64,000 nucleotides of DNA. It comes from Congeria kusceri. Taxonomy: Eukaryota; Mollusca; Bivalvia; Myida; Dreissenidae. This document shows positions 10,301 to 25,200 of the stretch, in pieces. The position numbers were made by a program, and so were the translations under genes. The notes below the pieces were generated by a model. It saw nothing but the letters and a program-made list of their open reading frames with translations, did no database searches and was not told where the DNA came from. The stretch spans positions 107,001 through 171,000 of the forward strand of contig CM051029.1 of NCBI GenBank assembly GCA_027627225.1. Direction: 5' to 3'. Within the stretch, counting starts at the first letter, position 1, and the number at the start of each line of letters is the position of its first letter.

Positions 10301-12319
10301 TAATTTCCCCTAATGGTGTCTCTGGAAGAAATCCACGATTAAGTGCTCATTATGGATCTTTTAAACCGAAACTCTTAAAAGCAGCGTAAAGTGCAATTTA
10401 GCATAAGTACATTACGTTTGTGTTACGAAGTACGAATACAGCATAATTATATACAAAAACATGCTTTTTATTGTACACATCAAATAAATATACCATCCTG
10501 GATTACTTAATACATTATATATTCCGATGTAGCTGTTGTTTTTGAGAAACCATTCAATCCGAAACGTCATCGATGTTTTGTTCGGTTCCAAGCTGATCTG
10601 AAGGCAGATAATTGCCATGTTTGAAAACACTCTGCACATATGTCTTGGTTATGTTTCGTATAAACATTTTGTAGCAGTGCTCGTAAAATGAAACTCTCGA
10701 TAAAATATGAAAATCATATATTTAGAATGTTTGTTATTGTTCCCAAAGTTAAGTATATGTGCTAGTAAAACAATAGGGAACGTGGTGATATTTTTACTTG
10801 TTTCGTTGCTCAAAATTTCTTTTCGGTATCTTATCTTAATATTAAATCAATAATTGTTACCGAGGTAACGATTCGTATTTACATCACAGCTTAGTTGGTT
10901 TAATTACGGATCTTTTGCTCAGACAGCTTATATGTTAATAATACTGATATATAACATGAGTCAATTTAAACTTTAAAACAGTAGATGGTGCTATAAGTTG
11001 TGTTATATTGAAATTGTATTTTATGTTGATTACCTTGACGTAAAAGCAATAATTTTTATCTTTGGTACGAGAGTTACTAATCTCACAGCTTAAGTAGTTA
11101 AACAATGTTTCTATTTTGCAAAAAAGTGCATCTGTACATTTAAATAATATACAACCTTAGTTTATCATTACTTTAAAACAGAAATTGGTTCTAAATATTG
11201 TGTTTGTTTTTTTTTAATGTAACGAATCGTTCCTCTTTTAATTGTACGGAACTCGATTTAGTATGTTAAATTGCTATACAATTTAAATCCAGATCATGCG
11301 TGAATTCGGTTAAAATGCCTTGGCTGTAAATGATTCGTATTCGGTGCATGAGCTTTAGAATCTTTATATCAGTATTTGCTGCTATAATACATGTTAAATG
11401 TCCATTAACAGTCCCGTTTCGAATTTTATCAAACTAGATTTAGAATGTTATCTTGTTTCATTCATTATTTCTTGTCCTTATGAGTGCTTGATTCGCGTGT
11501 ATGCATGAATGCATTGCAAAATAGGTTCTGTACGTTGATAGTGTCGATTGTTTTCCATTCGCCGTGGAACAATCCCGTGTCCGTGTATGTTAGTTTCGTA
11601 CATAAGACAATTGACTTCCATTCAGCATAGTTTCATGGAGAACAACTTGAGCAAAACTTGCGAACACTATACTACAGAATATTTTTTTCTCTGTTGGTAA
11701 ATTGACTTTAAATAATTGCTTTTTACTTTAGAATTCAAATATTTCTGTGATGCTTGACACCAAATCGCTTCATGCAGACAGTGTTTTCAAATAATTGTTA
11801 AATTAAAATAATGCACCTTAAAGTCCTTTTCAAGTATGGTTTAGAGTTCGATCTGTAAATTTTCCCTTAATGTTTCAAATGCATTTATTTTAATTAATGT
11901 GAGTTGTTGTAGTATCAATACACTTCAATATGAAATCAGTGTTTAACAGATGCAGATAAATATGTGCACTCTGTGGATTTGTACAGTGTAAAAAGCATGT
12001 CTTTACATAATATTTGTATTTGAATTGTTTTAATTTGATGATCAAATTTACGGTTTTATTAAAACCATTTATTGCTTGTTTGGATCTTTGAACTCAGGAT
12101 CCTGTTGTTAAATATAAACGTATTTCAGTGCTCACATACGTGTGTGACGCACATTATGAATCACAAGTTTCCCAAGATGTTTGAAATTAAAACACATACT
12201 TCATATAAACACTTAGAAATATAGTATAAATATTCTTGAAAAGTGATGATCATTCTGGATTTGAGAAAAACACTCTTAAAAGCAGCGTTAAGTGCTTTTT
12301 AACACAATCAGATTAGTTT
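7373..12319. repeat. Satellite higher-order repeat unit 1 (4947 bp)
   Basis: First complete unit of the array, counted from GATTTTGCGAAGTCC to the next occurrence. The order inside is: monomer part A (7373-8478), a transposon stub (8479-8511), a diverged second monomer (about 8512-11066), and the rest of monomer A (11067-12319). Part 10730-11066 is a diverged copy of 8120-8480, and 9330-9900 resembles 7500-7990. This supports a dimeric origin. No reading frame longer than about 75 codons is present, and none shows a family motif. The GGTGCTATA-like box appears near 7959, 8392, 9806, 10986 and 11373. Confidence 0.95.
8479..8511 (+). mobile_element. 33-bp left-end stub of the CCCAGCCAGCAAGC element
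   Basis: The sequence CCCAGCCAGCAAGGCTACAT and the bases after it match the left end of the intact element at 46330, and the flanking GGTACGTAA is also the same. After about 33 bp the similarity stops and a different sequence follows. Equivalent stubs start at 13426, 18370, 23317, 28243, 33188 and 38115. Diverged single monomers (for example 52345, 54610 and 56860) lack it and show the empty site GGTACGTAAGTTACTAACC. Confidence 0.88.
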
Positions 12320-15300
12320 GATTTTGCGAAGTCCTAATGCAGAGCCATTGCACATTATATTCCTTCATTATTTTCCAGATGTGGCATCATGTTTTAACCG
12401 ACTGACTAAACATTTATATCGTGGCAGCTGAAGATTTGTAGGATTCATAGAAACAAAATCTCGAACGTGATTTCGATATTTAGCGAAGCAGAAGGCAAAT
12501 CATAGCCTAGATTGCAGCCAATTATATTTTCATTTGTATTGGATACATTTAATAAAATTGTATACAATTTTTCTAGCATTACTCGTACTATGAACTACTA
12601 TTAATTTGGCCATAACATATAAAATGCAATTATTTAATATGTTTAGTATTTGTAAGAATTTATTGTATGTTCCAATAAAATAATAACAACAGTGTTTGGT
12701 GCAATTTTCTGGTTTTCATTTCTCAAACAATCATTTGTGTAGCTTAATAAAATGTAAAAACAACAACTGTTATTGTTTGTAAGCAGCTACGGACATCGTA
12801 TCAAAATCTGTTTTACCTAGTATGTAGTTATTGTGCAAAGGGCACATCAATAAAATACATTGATATATAGCTATAGTTCATTATTACTTTAAAACAGTAT
12901 TTGGTGCTATATTTTGATTTTTTATTGAAATGTAGCTAATGGTACTGTACTGCAGATAAATGTCATGTTATTAAACACCTTTTTGAACATATGTCTTGGT
13001 TATGTTTCATGTAAAAAATGTGTAGCACTGCTCTTAATATGAAATTCTCGATACAATATTAAACGCTTCAATTTAGAATGTGTGTTAATGTTTCATATGT
13101 TAATGATATTTGTCAGTAAAAATAAGGAGCACGTGGTGATATTTTTTACCTGTCTTCGTGGCTCAAAATTTCTTTTCGGTATCTTATTTGAATATAAAAG
13201 CAATAATTGTTACCGACGGAACGATTCGTATTTACATCACAGCTTAATTGGTTTAATTACGGATCTTTTGCGCAGAGAGCTTAAATGGTAATAATAATGA
13301 TATATAACATGAGTCAATTAATACTTCATAACAGTAGATGGTGCTATAACTTATGTTATATTGAAATTGTATTTTATGTGGATTACCTTTACGTAAAAGC
13401 AATAATTCTTATCGTTGGTACGTAACCCAGCCAGCAAGTCTACATTGGTCCGATATCTGAATTACATAGATGGCGTGACATAATGAAACGCTTTAAAAAC
13501 TAAAGCTCGCCCCTTTTTTCATTTTCTAAGCCTCACCGGATAAACTTTCTCCATCCCGGCACCAACCATGTATTCTCTATCTTTCCATTCCTTGACGCAA
13601 ATGCCCGTATCCGCACCTGTCAATTTCGTACATAACACACTTAGCTTCTGTTCAACATTATTGCATGGAGAGCAGCTTGCAAACGCAAAATAAGATCAAG
13701 ACTATGATTGTGTACGCTATACTAAAGAACGTTTCTCTCTTGAGTTTTTTTGATGTTCTATAACTTCTATAACTTAAAAATAAAGATATTCACAATTAAA
13801 GGCCTAGACCTACTTTAATCTTTCTTTATTTGACCCCCGCACCATTCCCCGCACTCAAATCTTGTGCGTGATTTCATGTGTACTAACACCATGCTGTGGT
13901 CACAGTTAGCACAGTGTGGTGAATCTTAACAGCTGAGATCAATACACTGCTGCAGACGAAGTGATACATTGAAACAGTGCTCAGCCATTGCTCAGTCAGC
14001 GAAGAGAGCAGATTGCCGTTAAGGATAAGATATTTCATGGTGGATCAATATACAGAGTTGAATGGGGAGTCCAGATATTCCTGAAACTAGATCTTTCCGA
14101 TCTCTTTATGAATCAGTTCAACTGAAACTCTCATTATCAGCCTTAGGTGCAATTTAACATGATAACATTACTTTAATTTCAAGGAGTACTATTACCGAAC
14201 AATTAAACCTTAATATATCATTAGTAGTTCTCATTGTTTGTAAATATTTGCCCCGAATGACTGCATAACGATATAGAGTTGTAGCGGTGGATTAAAGAAA
14301 ATCAATAGTCTTAAACCTCCAACGTGATTTCAATTTCTAGCAAACTTAAAAGCACACAATATGCTAGTTTGCAACATTTATGTTTACCTGTATGTTGGAT
14401 AAGTTTCATATACACATTTTATAATACTTGTTACGGTGAATTTTGCCATAAACTATTAAATGCTGCCATATTAAATGTCCCGTATTAATTTTAAGGGTGT
14501 ATGGTGTATTAAAAGAAAATGACAATAGTGTTTGTTGACATTTTCAACTGGTTTTCGTTACCCACAATTTATTATCAGTAGCTCAATGTAATGGAAAAAC
14601 AATAAATGTTATTGTTTTTACGTTTGATACTGACATCATATCTTGACGATACTCGTACCTAGTTTAACTGTGTAGTCATTATACAAAGTGAACATCTCTA
14701 AATTAAATTGATATATAGCTTGAGTTTATTATTAATTTAAAGCAGTATATGGTGCTATATTTTGTTTTATATTGTAATATCACTAATCGTACTGATTATT
14801 CTTGTTTGCAACTATATATAATGTTAAATAGCTATACTAATTAAATGCCGAGCACCCGTGAATGTGCCCCAAAATGATCTGATCGTTGATGATTTGGATC
14901 CACTACGTGAGGTTATTAATCCTGATAACAATTTTACAGGCTGTTTTTGATTTATTGACACAACTTTGCCGTTGATGCTTTTATAGAACTCGATGGAGAA
15001 AGCAATCTTGTTCTAACCATTACTTTCGGTCCATGCAGAGCTAGATTTGCCTTTAAGGGTATTCATTTATAAATTGCAACACACGTTTTATTTAAAGCGG
15101 TTTAAATGCTTGACATTGACCATCCCAATGCGGTAACATCATTCTTAATGATGTTTATATTTTGTGATCTGTTGTGCGTATTGTCTTGTATTTTATATGC
15201 AACTGATCAATTGCCTTAAATAATGGATCTGTGGATATTAAAAAATAATTTCCCCTAATGGTGTCTCTGGAAGAAATCCACGATTAAGTGCTCATTATGG

Positions 15301-17262
15301 ATCTTTTAAACCGAAACTCTTAAAAGCAGCGTAAAGTGCAATTTAGCATAAGTACATTACGTTTGTGTTACGAAGTACGAATACAGCATAATTATACGCA
15401 AAAACATGCTTTTTATTGTACACATCAAATAAATATACCATCCTGGATTACTTAATACATTATATATTCCGATGTAGCTGTTGTTTTTGAGAAACCATTC
15501 AATCCGAAACGTCATCGATGTTTTGTTCGGTTCCAAGCTGATCTGAAGGCAGATAATTGCCATGTTTGAAAACACTCTGCACATATGTCTTGGTTATGTT
15601 TCGTATAAACATTTTGTAGCAGTGCTCGTAAAATGAAACTCTCGATAAAATATGAAAATCATATATTTAGAATGTTTGTTATTGTTCCCAAAGTTAAGTA
15701 TATGTGCTAGTAAAAAAATAGGGAACGTGGTGATATTTTTACTTGTTTCGTTGCTCAAAATTTCTTTTCGGTATCTTATCTTAATATTAAATCAATAATT
15801 GTTACCGAGGTAACGATTCGTATTTACATCACAGCTTAGTTGGTTTAATTACGGATCTTTTGCTCAGACAGCTTATATGTTAATAATACTGATATATAAC
15901 ATGAGTCAATTTAAACTTTAAAACAGTAGATGGTGCTATAAGTTGTGTTATATTGAAATTGTATTTTATGTTGATTACCTTGACGTAAAAGCAATAATTT
16001 TTATCTTTGGTACGTGAGTTACTAATCTCACATCTTAAGTAGTTAAACAATGTTTCTATTTTGCATAAAAGTGCATCTGTACATTTAAATAATATACAAC
16101 CTTAGTTTATCATTACTTTAAAACAGAAATAGGTTCTAAATGTTGTGTTGTTTTTTTTAAATGTAACGAATCGTTCCTCTTTTAATTGTACGGAACTCGA
16201 TTTAGTATGTTAAATTGCTATACAATTTAAATCCAGATCATGCGTGAATTCGGTTAAAACGGCTTGGCTGTAAATGATTCGTATTCGGTGCATGAGTTTA
16301 GAATCTTTATATCAGTATTTGCTGCTATAATACATGTTAAATGTCCATTAACAGTCCCGTTTCGAATTTTATCAAACTAGATTTAGAATGTTATCTTGTT
16401 TCATTCATTATTTCTTGTCCTTATGCGTGCTTGATTCGCGTGTATGCATGAATGCATTGCAAGATAGGTTCTGTACGTTGATAGTGTCGATTGTTTTCCA
16501 TTCGCCGTGGAACAATCCCATGTCCGTGTATGTTAGTTTCGTACATAAGACAATTGACTTCCATTCAGCATAGTTTCATGGAGAACAACTTGAGCAAAAC
16601 TTGCGAACACTATACTACAGAATTTTTTTTTCTCTGTTGGTAAATTGACTTTAAATAATTGCTTTTTACTTTAGAATTCAGATATTTCTGTGATGCTTGA
16701 CACCAAATCGCTTCATGCAGACAGTGTTTTCAAATAATTGTTAAATTAAAATAATGCACCTTAAAGTCCTTTTCAAGTATGGTTTAGAGTTCGATCTGTA
16801 AATTTTCCCTTAATGTTTCAAATGCATTTATTTTAATTAATGTGAGTTGTTGTAGTATCAATACACTTCAATATGAAATCAGTGTTTAACAGATGCAGAT
16901 AAATATGTGCACTCTGTGGATTTGTACAGTGTAAAAAGCATGTCTTTACATAATATTTGTATTTGAATTGTTTTAATTTGATGATCAAATTTACGGTTTT
17001 ATTAAAATCATTTATTGCTTCTTTGGATCTTTGAACTCAGGATCCTGTTGTTAAATATAAACGTATTTCAGTGCTCACATACGTGTGTGACGCACATTAT
17101 GAATCACAAGTTTCCCAAGATGTTTGAAATTATAACACATACTTCATATAAACACTTAGAAATATAGTATAAATATTCTTGAAAAGTGATGATCATTCTG
17201 GATTTGAGAAAAACACTCTTAAAAGCAGCGTTAAGTGCTTTTTAACACAATAATATTAGTTT
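12320..17262. repeat. Satellite higher-order repeat unit 2 (4943 bp)
   Basis: Same organisation as unit 1, with only scattered substitutions and short indels. The A part carries the variant set ATCGTGGCAGC, AGCATTACTCG and CATCAATAAAATACATTG shared with units 1, 4 and 5. The transposon stub is at 13426. Confidence 0.95.
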
Positions 17263-20200
17263 GATTTTGCGAAGTCCTAATGCAGAGCCATTGCACATTA
17301 TATTCCTTCATTATTTTCCAGATGTGGCATCATGTTTTAACCGACTGACTAAACATTTATATCGTTGTAGCTGAAGATTTGTAGGATTCATAGAAACAAA
17401 ATCTCGAACGTGATTTCGATATTTAGCGAAGCAGAAGGCAAATCATAGCCTAGATTGCAGCCAATTATATTTTCATTTGTATTGGATACATTTAATAAAC
17501 TTGTATACAATTTTTCTAGCAGTACTCGTACTATGAACTACTATTAATTTGGCCATAACATATAAAATGCAATTATTTAATATGTTTAGTATTTGTAAGA
17601 ATTTATTGTATGTTCCAATAAAATAACAACAACAGTGTTTGGTGCAATTTTCTGGTTTTCATTGCTCAAACAATCATTTGTGTAGCTTAATAAAATGTAA
17701 AAACAACAACTGTTATTGTTTGTAAGCAGCTACGGACATCGTATCAAAATCTGTTTTACCTAGTATGTAGTTATTGTGCAAAGGGCACATCAATACAATA
17801 CATTTATATATAGCTATAGTTCATTATTACTTTAAAACAGTATTTGGTGCTATATTTTGATTTTTTTATTGAAATGTAGCTAATGGTACTGTACTGCAGA
17901 TAAATGTCATGTTATTAAACACCTTTTTGAACATATGTCTTGGTTATGTTTCATGTAAAAAATGTGTAGCACTGCTCTTAATATGAAATTTTCGATACAA
18001 TATTAAACGCTTAAATTTAGAATGTGTGTTATTGTTTCATATGTTAATGATATTTGTCAGTAAAAATAAGGAGCACGTGGTGATATTTTTTACATGTCTT
18101 CGTGGCTCAAAATTTCTTTTCGGTATCTTATTTGAATATAAAAGCAATAATTGTTACCGACGGAACGATTCGTATTTACATCACAGCTTAATTGGTTTAA
18201 TTACGGATCTTTTGCGCAGAGAGCTTAAATGGTAATAATAATGATATATAACATGAGTCAATTAATACTTCATAACAGTAGATGGTGCTATAACTTGTGT
18301 TATATTGAAATTGTATTTTATGTGGATTACCTTTACGTAAAAGCAATACTTATTATCGTTGGTACGTAACCCAGCCAGCAAGCCTACATTGGTCCGATAT
18401 CTGAATTACATAGATGGCGTGACATAATGAAACGCTTTAAAAACTGAAGCTCGCCCTTTTTTCATTTTCTATGTTTCACCTGATAAACTTTCTCCATCCC
18501 GGCACCAACCATGTATTCTCTATCTTTCCATTCCTTGACGCAAATGCCAGTATCCGCACCTGTCAATTTCGTACATAACACACTTAGCTTCTGTTCAACA
18601 TTATTGCATGGAGAGCAGCTTGCAAACGCAAAATAAGATTAAGACTATGATTGTGTATGCTATACTAAAGAACGTTTCTCTCTTGAGTTTTTTTGATGTT
18701 CTATAACTTCTATAACTTAAAAATAAAGATATTCACAATTAAAGGCCTAGGCCTACTTTAATCTTTCTTTATTTGACCCCCGCACCATTCCCCGCACTCA
18801 AATCTTGTGCGTGATTTCATGTGTACTAACACCATGCTGTGGTCACAGTTAGCACAGTGTGGTGACTCTTAACAGCTGAGATCAATACACTGCTGCAGAC
18901 AAAGTGATACATTGAAACCGTGCACTCAGCCATTGCTCAGTCAGCGAAGAGAGCAGACTGCCGTTAAGGATAAGATATTTCATGGTGGATCAATATACAG
19001 AGTTGAATGGGGAGTCCAGATATTCCTGAAACTAGATCTTTCCGATCTCTTTATGAATCAGTTCAACTGAAACTCTCATTATCAGCGTTAGGTGCAATTT
19101 AACATTATAACATTACTTTAATTTCAAGGAGTACTATTACCGAACAATTAAACCTTAATATATCATTAGTAGTTCTCATTGTTTGTAAATATTTGCCCCG
19201 AATGACTGCATAACGATATAGAGTTGTAGCGGTGGATTAAAGAAAATCAATAGTCTTAAACCTCCAACGTGATTTCAATTTCTAGCAAATTTAAAAGCAC
19301 ACAATATGCTAGTTTGCAACATTTATGTTTACCTGTATGTTGGATAAGTTTCATATACACATTTTATAATACTTGATACGGTGCGTTTTGCCATAAACTA
19401 TTAAATGCTGCCATATTAAATGTCCCGTATTAATTTTAAGGGTGTATGGTGTATTAAAAGTAAATGACAATAGTGCTTGGTGCCATTTTCAACTGGTTTT
19501 CGTTACCCACAATTTATTATCAGTAGCTCAATGTAATGGAAAAACAATAAATGTTATTGTTTTTACGTTTGATACTGACATCATATCTTGACGATACTCG
19601 TACCTAGTTTAACTGTGTAGTCATTATACAAAGTGAACATCTCTACATTAAATTGCCATATAGCTTGAGTTTATTATTACTTTAAAGCAGTATATGGTGC
19701 TATATTTTGTTTTATATTGTAATATCACTAATCGTACTGATTATTCTTGTTTGCAACTATATATAATGTTAAATAGCTGTACTAATTAAATGCCGAGCAC
19801 CCGTGAATGTGCCCCAAAATGATCTGATCGTTGATGATTTGGATCCACTACGTGAGGTTATTAATCCTGATAACAATATTACAGGCTGTTTTTGATTTAT
19901 TGACACAACTTTGCCGTTGATACTTTTATAGAACTCGATGGAGAAAGCAATCTTGTTCTAACCATTACTTCGGTCCATGCAGAGCTAGATTTGCCTTTAA
20001 GGGTATTCATTTATAAATTGCAACACACGTTTTATTTAAAGCGGTTTAAATGCTTGACATTGACCATCCCAATGCGGTAACATCATTCTTAATGATGTTT
20101 ATATTTTGTGATCTGTTGTGCGTATTGTCTTGTATTTTATATGCAACTGATCAATTGCCTTAAATAATGGATCTGTGGATATTAAAAAATAATTTCCCCT

Positions 20201-22207
20201 AATGGTGTCTCTGGAAGAAATCCACGATTAAGTGCTCATTATGGATCTTTTAAACCGAAACTCTTAAAAGCAGCGTAAAGTGCAATTTAGCATAAGTACA
20301 TTACGTTTGTGTTACGAAGTACGAATACAGCATAATTATATACAAAAACATGCTTTTTATTGTACACATCAAATAAATATACCATCCTGGATTACTTAAT
20401 ACATTATATATTCCGATGTAGCTGTTGTTTTTGAGAAACCATTCAATCCGAAACGTCATCGATGTTTTGTTCGGTTCCAAGCTGATCTGAAGGCAGATAA
20501 TTGCCATGTTTGAAAACACTCTGCACATATGTCTTGGTTATGTTTCGTATAAACATTTTGTAGCAGTGCTCGTAAAATGAAACTCTCGATAAAATATGAA
20601 AATCATATATTTAGAATGTTTGTTATTGTTCCCAAAGTTAAGTATATGTGCTAGTAAAAAAATAGGGAACGTGGTGATATTTTTACTTGTTTCGTTGCTC
20701 AAAATTTCTTTTCGGTATCTTATCTTAATATTAAATCAATAATTGTTACCGAGGTAACGATTCGTATTTACATCACAGCTTAGTTGGTTTAATTACGGAT
20801 CTTTTGCTCAGACAGCTTATATGTTAATAATACTGATATAGAACATGAGTCAATTTAAACTTTAAAACAGTAGATGGTGCTATAAGTTGTGTTATATTGA
20901 AATTGTATTTTATGTTGATTACCTTGACGTAAAAGCAATAATTTTAATCTTTGGTACGTGAGTTACTAATCTCACATCTTAAGTAGTTAAACAATGTTTC
21001 TATTTTGCAAAAAAGTGCATCTGTACATTTAAATAATATACAACCTTAGTTTATCATTACTTTAAAACAGAAATTGGTTCTAAATGTTGTGTTGTTTTTT
21101 TTTAATGTAACGAATCGTTCCTCTTTTAATTGTACGGAACTCGATTTAGTATGTTAAATTGCTATACAATTTAAATCCAGATCATGCGTGAATTCGGTTA
21201 AAATGCCTTGGCTGTAAATGATTCGTATTCGGTGCATGAGCTTAAGAATCTTTATATCAGTATTTGCTGCTATAATACATGTTAAATGTCCATTAACAGT
21301 CCCGTTTCGAATTTTATCAAACTAGATTTAGAATGTTATCTTGTTTCATTCATTAGTTCTTGTCCTTATGCGTGCTTGATTCGCGTGTATGCATGAATGC
21401 ATTGCAAAATAGGTTCTGTACGTTGATAGTGTCGATTGTTTTCCATTCGCCGTGGAACAATCCCATGTCCGTGTATGTTAGTTTCGTACATAAGACAATT
21501 GACTTCCATTCAGCATAGTTTCATGGAGAACAACTTGAGCAAAACTTGCGAACACTATACTATAGAATTTTTTTTTCTCTGTTGGTAAATTGACTTTAAA
21601 TAATTGCTTTTTACTTTAGAATTCAAATATTTCTGTGATGCTTGACACCAAATCGCTTCATGCAGACAGTGTTTTCAAATAATTGTTAAATTAAAATAAT
21701 GCACCTTAAAGTCCTTTTCAAGTATGGTTTAGAGTTCGATCTGTAAATTTTCCCTTAATGTTTCAAATGCATTTATTTTAATTAATGTGAGTTGTTGTAA
21801 TATCAATACACTTCAATATGAAATCAGTGTTTAACAGATGCAGATAAATATGTGCACTCTGTGGATTTGTACAGTGTAAAAAGCATGTCTTTACATAATA
21901 TTTGTATTTGAATTGTTTTAATTTGATGATCAAATTTACGGTTTTATTAAAATCATTTATTGCTTCTTTGGATCTTTGAACTCAGGATCCTGTTGTTAAA
22001 TATAAACGTATTTCAGTGCTCACATACGTGTGTGACGCACATTATGAATCACAGGTTTCCCAAGATGTTTGAAATTATAACACATACTTCATATAAACAC
22101 TTAGAAATATAGTATAAATATTCTTGAAAAGTGATGATCATTCTGGATTTGAGAAAAACACTCTTAAAAGCAGCGTTAAGTGCTTTTTAACACAATAATA
22201 TTAGTTT
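17263..22207. repeat. Satellite higher-order repeat unit 3 (4945 bp)
   Basis: Same organisation. The A part carries a second variant set (ATCGTTGTAGC, AGCAGTACTCG, CATCAATACAATACATTTAT) shared with units 6 and 7. The transposon stub is at 18370. Confidence 0.95.
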
Positions 22208-25200
22208 GATTTTGCGAAGTCCTAATGCAGAGCCATTGCACATTATATTCCTTCATTATTTTCCAGATGTGGCATCATGTTTTAACCGACTGACTAAACA
22301 TTTATATCGTGGTAGCTGAAGATTTGTAGGATTCATAGAAACAAAATCTCGAACGTGATTTCGATATTTAGCGAAGCAGAAGGCAAATCATAGCCTAGAT
22401 TGCAGCCAATTATATTTTCATTTGTATTGGATACATTTAATAAAATTGTATACAATTTTTCTAGCATTACTCGTACTATGAACTACTATTAATTGGGCCA
22501 TAACATATAAAATGCAATTATTTAATATGTTTAGTATTTGTAAGAATTTATTGTTGTTCCAATAAAATAATAACAACAGTGTTTGGTGCAATTTTCTGGT
22601 TTTCATTTTTTTTTCAAACAATCATTTGTGTAGCTTAATAAAATGTAAAAACAACAATTGTTATTGTTTGTAAGCAGCTACGGACATCGTATCAAAATCT
22701 GTTTTACCTAGTATGTAGTTATTGTGCAAAGGGCACATCAATAAAATACATTGATATATAGCTATAGTTCATTATTACTTTAAAACAGTATTTGATGCTA
22801 TATTTTGATTTTTTATTGAAATGTAGCTAATGGTACTGTACTGCAGATAAATGTCATGTTATTAAACACCTTTTTGAACATATGTCTTGGTTATGTTTCA
22901 GGTAAAAAATGTGTAGCACTGCTCTTAATATGAAATTCTCGATACAATATTAAACGCTTCAATTTAGAATGTGTGTTAATGTTTCATATGTTAATGATAT
23001 TTGTCAGTAAAAATAAGGAGCACGTGGTGATATTTTTTACCTGTCTTCGTGGCTCAAAATTTCTTTTCGGTATCTTATTTGAATATAAAAGCAATAATTG
23101 TTACCGACGGAACGATTCGTATTTACATCACAGCTTAATTGGTTTAATTACGGATCTTTTGCGCAGAGAGCTTAAATGGTAATAATAATGATATATAACA
23201 TGAGTTAATTAATACTTCATAACAGTAGATGGTGCTATAACTTATGTTATATTGAAATTGTATTTTATGTGGATTACCTTTACGTAAAAGCAATAATTCT
23301 TATCGTTGGTACGTAACCCAGCCAGCAAGCCTACATTGGTCCGATATCTGAATTACATAGATGGCGTGACATAATGAAACGCTTTAAAAACTAAAGCTCG
23401 CCCTTTTTTCATTTTCTAAGCTTCACCGGATAAACTTTCTCCATCCCGGCACCAACCATGTATTCTCTATCTTTCCATTCCTTGACACAAATGCCCGTAT
23501 CCGCACCTGTCAATTTCGTACATAACACACTTAGCTTCTGTTCAACATTATTGCATGGAGAGCAGCTTGCAAACGCAAAATAAGATTAAGACTATGATTG
23601 TGTACGCTATATTAAAGAACGTTTCTCTCTTGAGTTTTTTTGATGTTCTATAACTTCTATAACTTAAAAATAAAGATATTCACAATTAAAGTCCTAGGCC
23701 TACTTTAATCTGTCTTTATTTGACCCCCGCACCATTCCCCGCACTCAAATCTTGTGCGCGATTTCATGTGTACTAACACCATGCTGTGGTCACAGTTAGC
23801 ACAGTGTGGTGACTCTTAACAGCTGAGATCAATACACTGCTGCAGACAAAGTGATACATTGAAACAGTGCACTCAGCCATTGCTCAGTCAGCGAAGAGAG
23901 CAGATTGCCGTTAAGGATAAGATATTTCATGGTGGATCAATATACAGAGTTGAATGGGGAGTCCAGATATTCCTGAAACTAGATCTTTCCGATCTCTTTA
24001 TGAATCAGTTCAACTGAAACTCTCATTATCAGCCTTAGGTGCAATTTAACATGATAACATTACTTTAATTTCAAGGAGTACTATTACCGAACAATTAAAC
24101 CTTAATATATCATTAGTAGTTCTCATTGTTTGTAAATATTTGCCCCGAATGACTGCATAACGATATAGAGTTGTAGCGGTGGATTAAAGAAAATCAATAG
24201 TCTTAAACCTCCAACGTGATTTCAATTTCTAGCAAACTTAAAAGCACACAATATGCTAGTTTGCAACATTTATGTTTACCTGTATGTTGGATAAGTTTCA
24301 TATACACATTTTATAATACTTGTTACGGTGCATTTTGCCATCAACTATTAAATGCTGCCATATTAAATGTCCCGTATTAATTTTAAGGGTGTATGGTGTA
24401 TTAAAAGTAAATGACAATAGTGCTTGGTGCCATTTTCAACTGGTTTTCGTTACCCACAATTTATTATCAGTAGCTCAATGTAATGGAAAAACAATAAATG
24501 TTATTGTTTTTACGTTTGATACTGACATCATATCTTGACGATACTCGTACCTAGTTTAACTGTGTAGTCATTATACAAAGTGAACATCTCTAAATTAAAT
24601 TGCCATATAGCTTGAGTTTATTATTACTTTAAAGCAGTATATGGTGCTATATTTTGTTTTATATTGTAATATCACTAATCGTACTGATTATTCTTGTTTG
24701 CAACTATATATAATGTTAAATAGCTGTACTAATTAAATGCCGAGCACCCGTGAATGTGCCCCAAAATGATCTGATCGTTGATGATTTGGATCCACTACGT
24801 GAGGTTATTAATATTCATAACAATATTACAGGCTGTTTTTGATTTATTGACACAACTTTGCCGTTGATACTTTTATAGAACTCGATGGAGAAAGCAATCT
24901 TGTTCTAACCATTACTTTCGGTCCATGCAGAGCTAGATTTGCCTTTAAGGGTATTCATTTATAAATTGCAACACACGTTTTATTTAAAGCGGTTTAAATG
25001 CTTGACATTGACCATCCCAATGCGGTAACATCATTCTTAATGATGTTTATATTTTGTGATCTGTTGTGCGTATTGTCTTGTATTTTATATGCAACTGATC
25101 AATTGCCTTAAATAATGGATCTGTGGATATTAAAAAATAATTTCCCCTAATGGTGTCTCTGGAAGAAATCCACGATTAAGTGCTCATTATGGATCTTTTA

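Noticed and set aside
10412..10639. A 75-codon minus-strand ORF repeated in units 1-6 as a gene
   Set aside because: Same argument: identical by recent amplification, no motif, and no open counterpart in the relic at 61160-61300.
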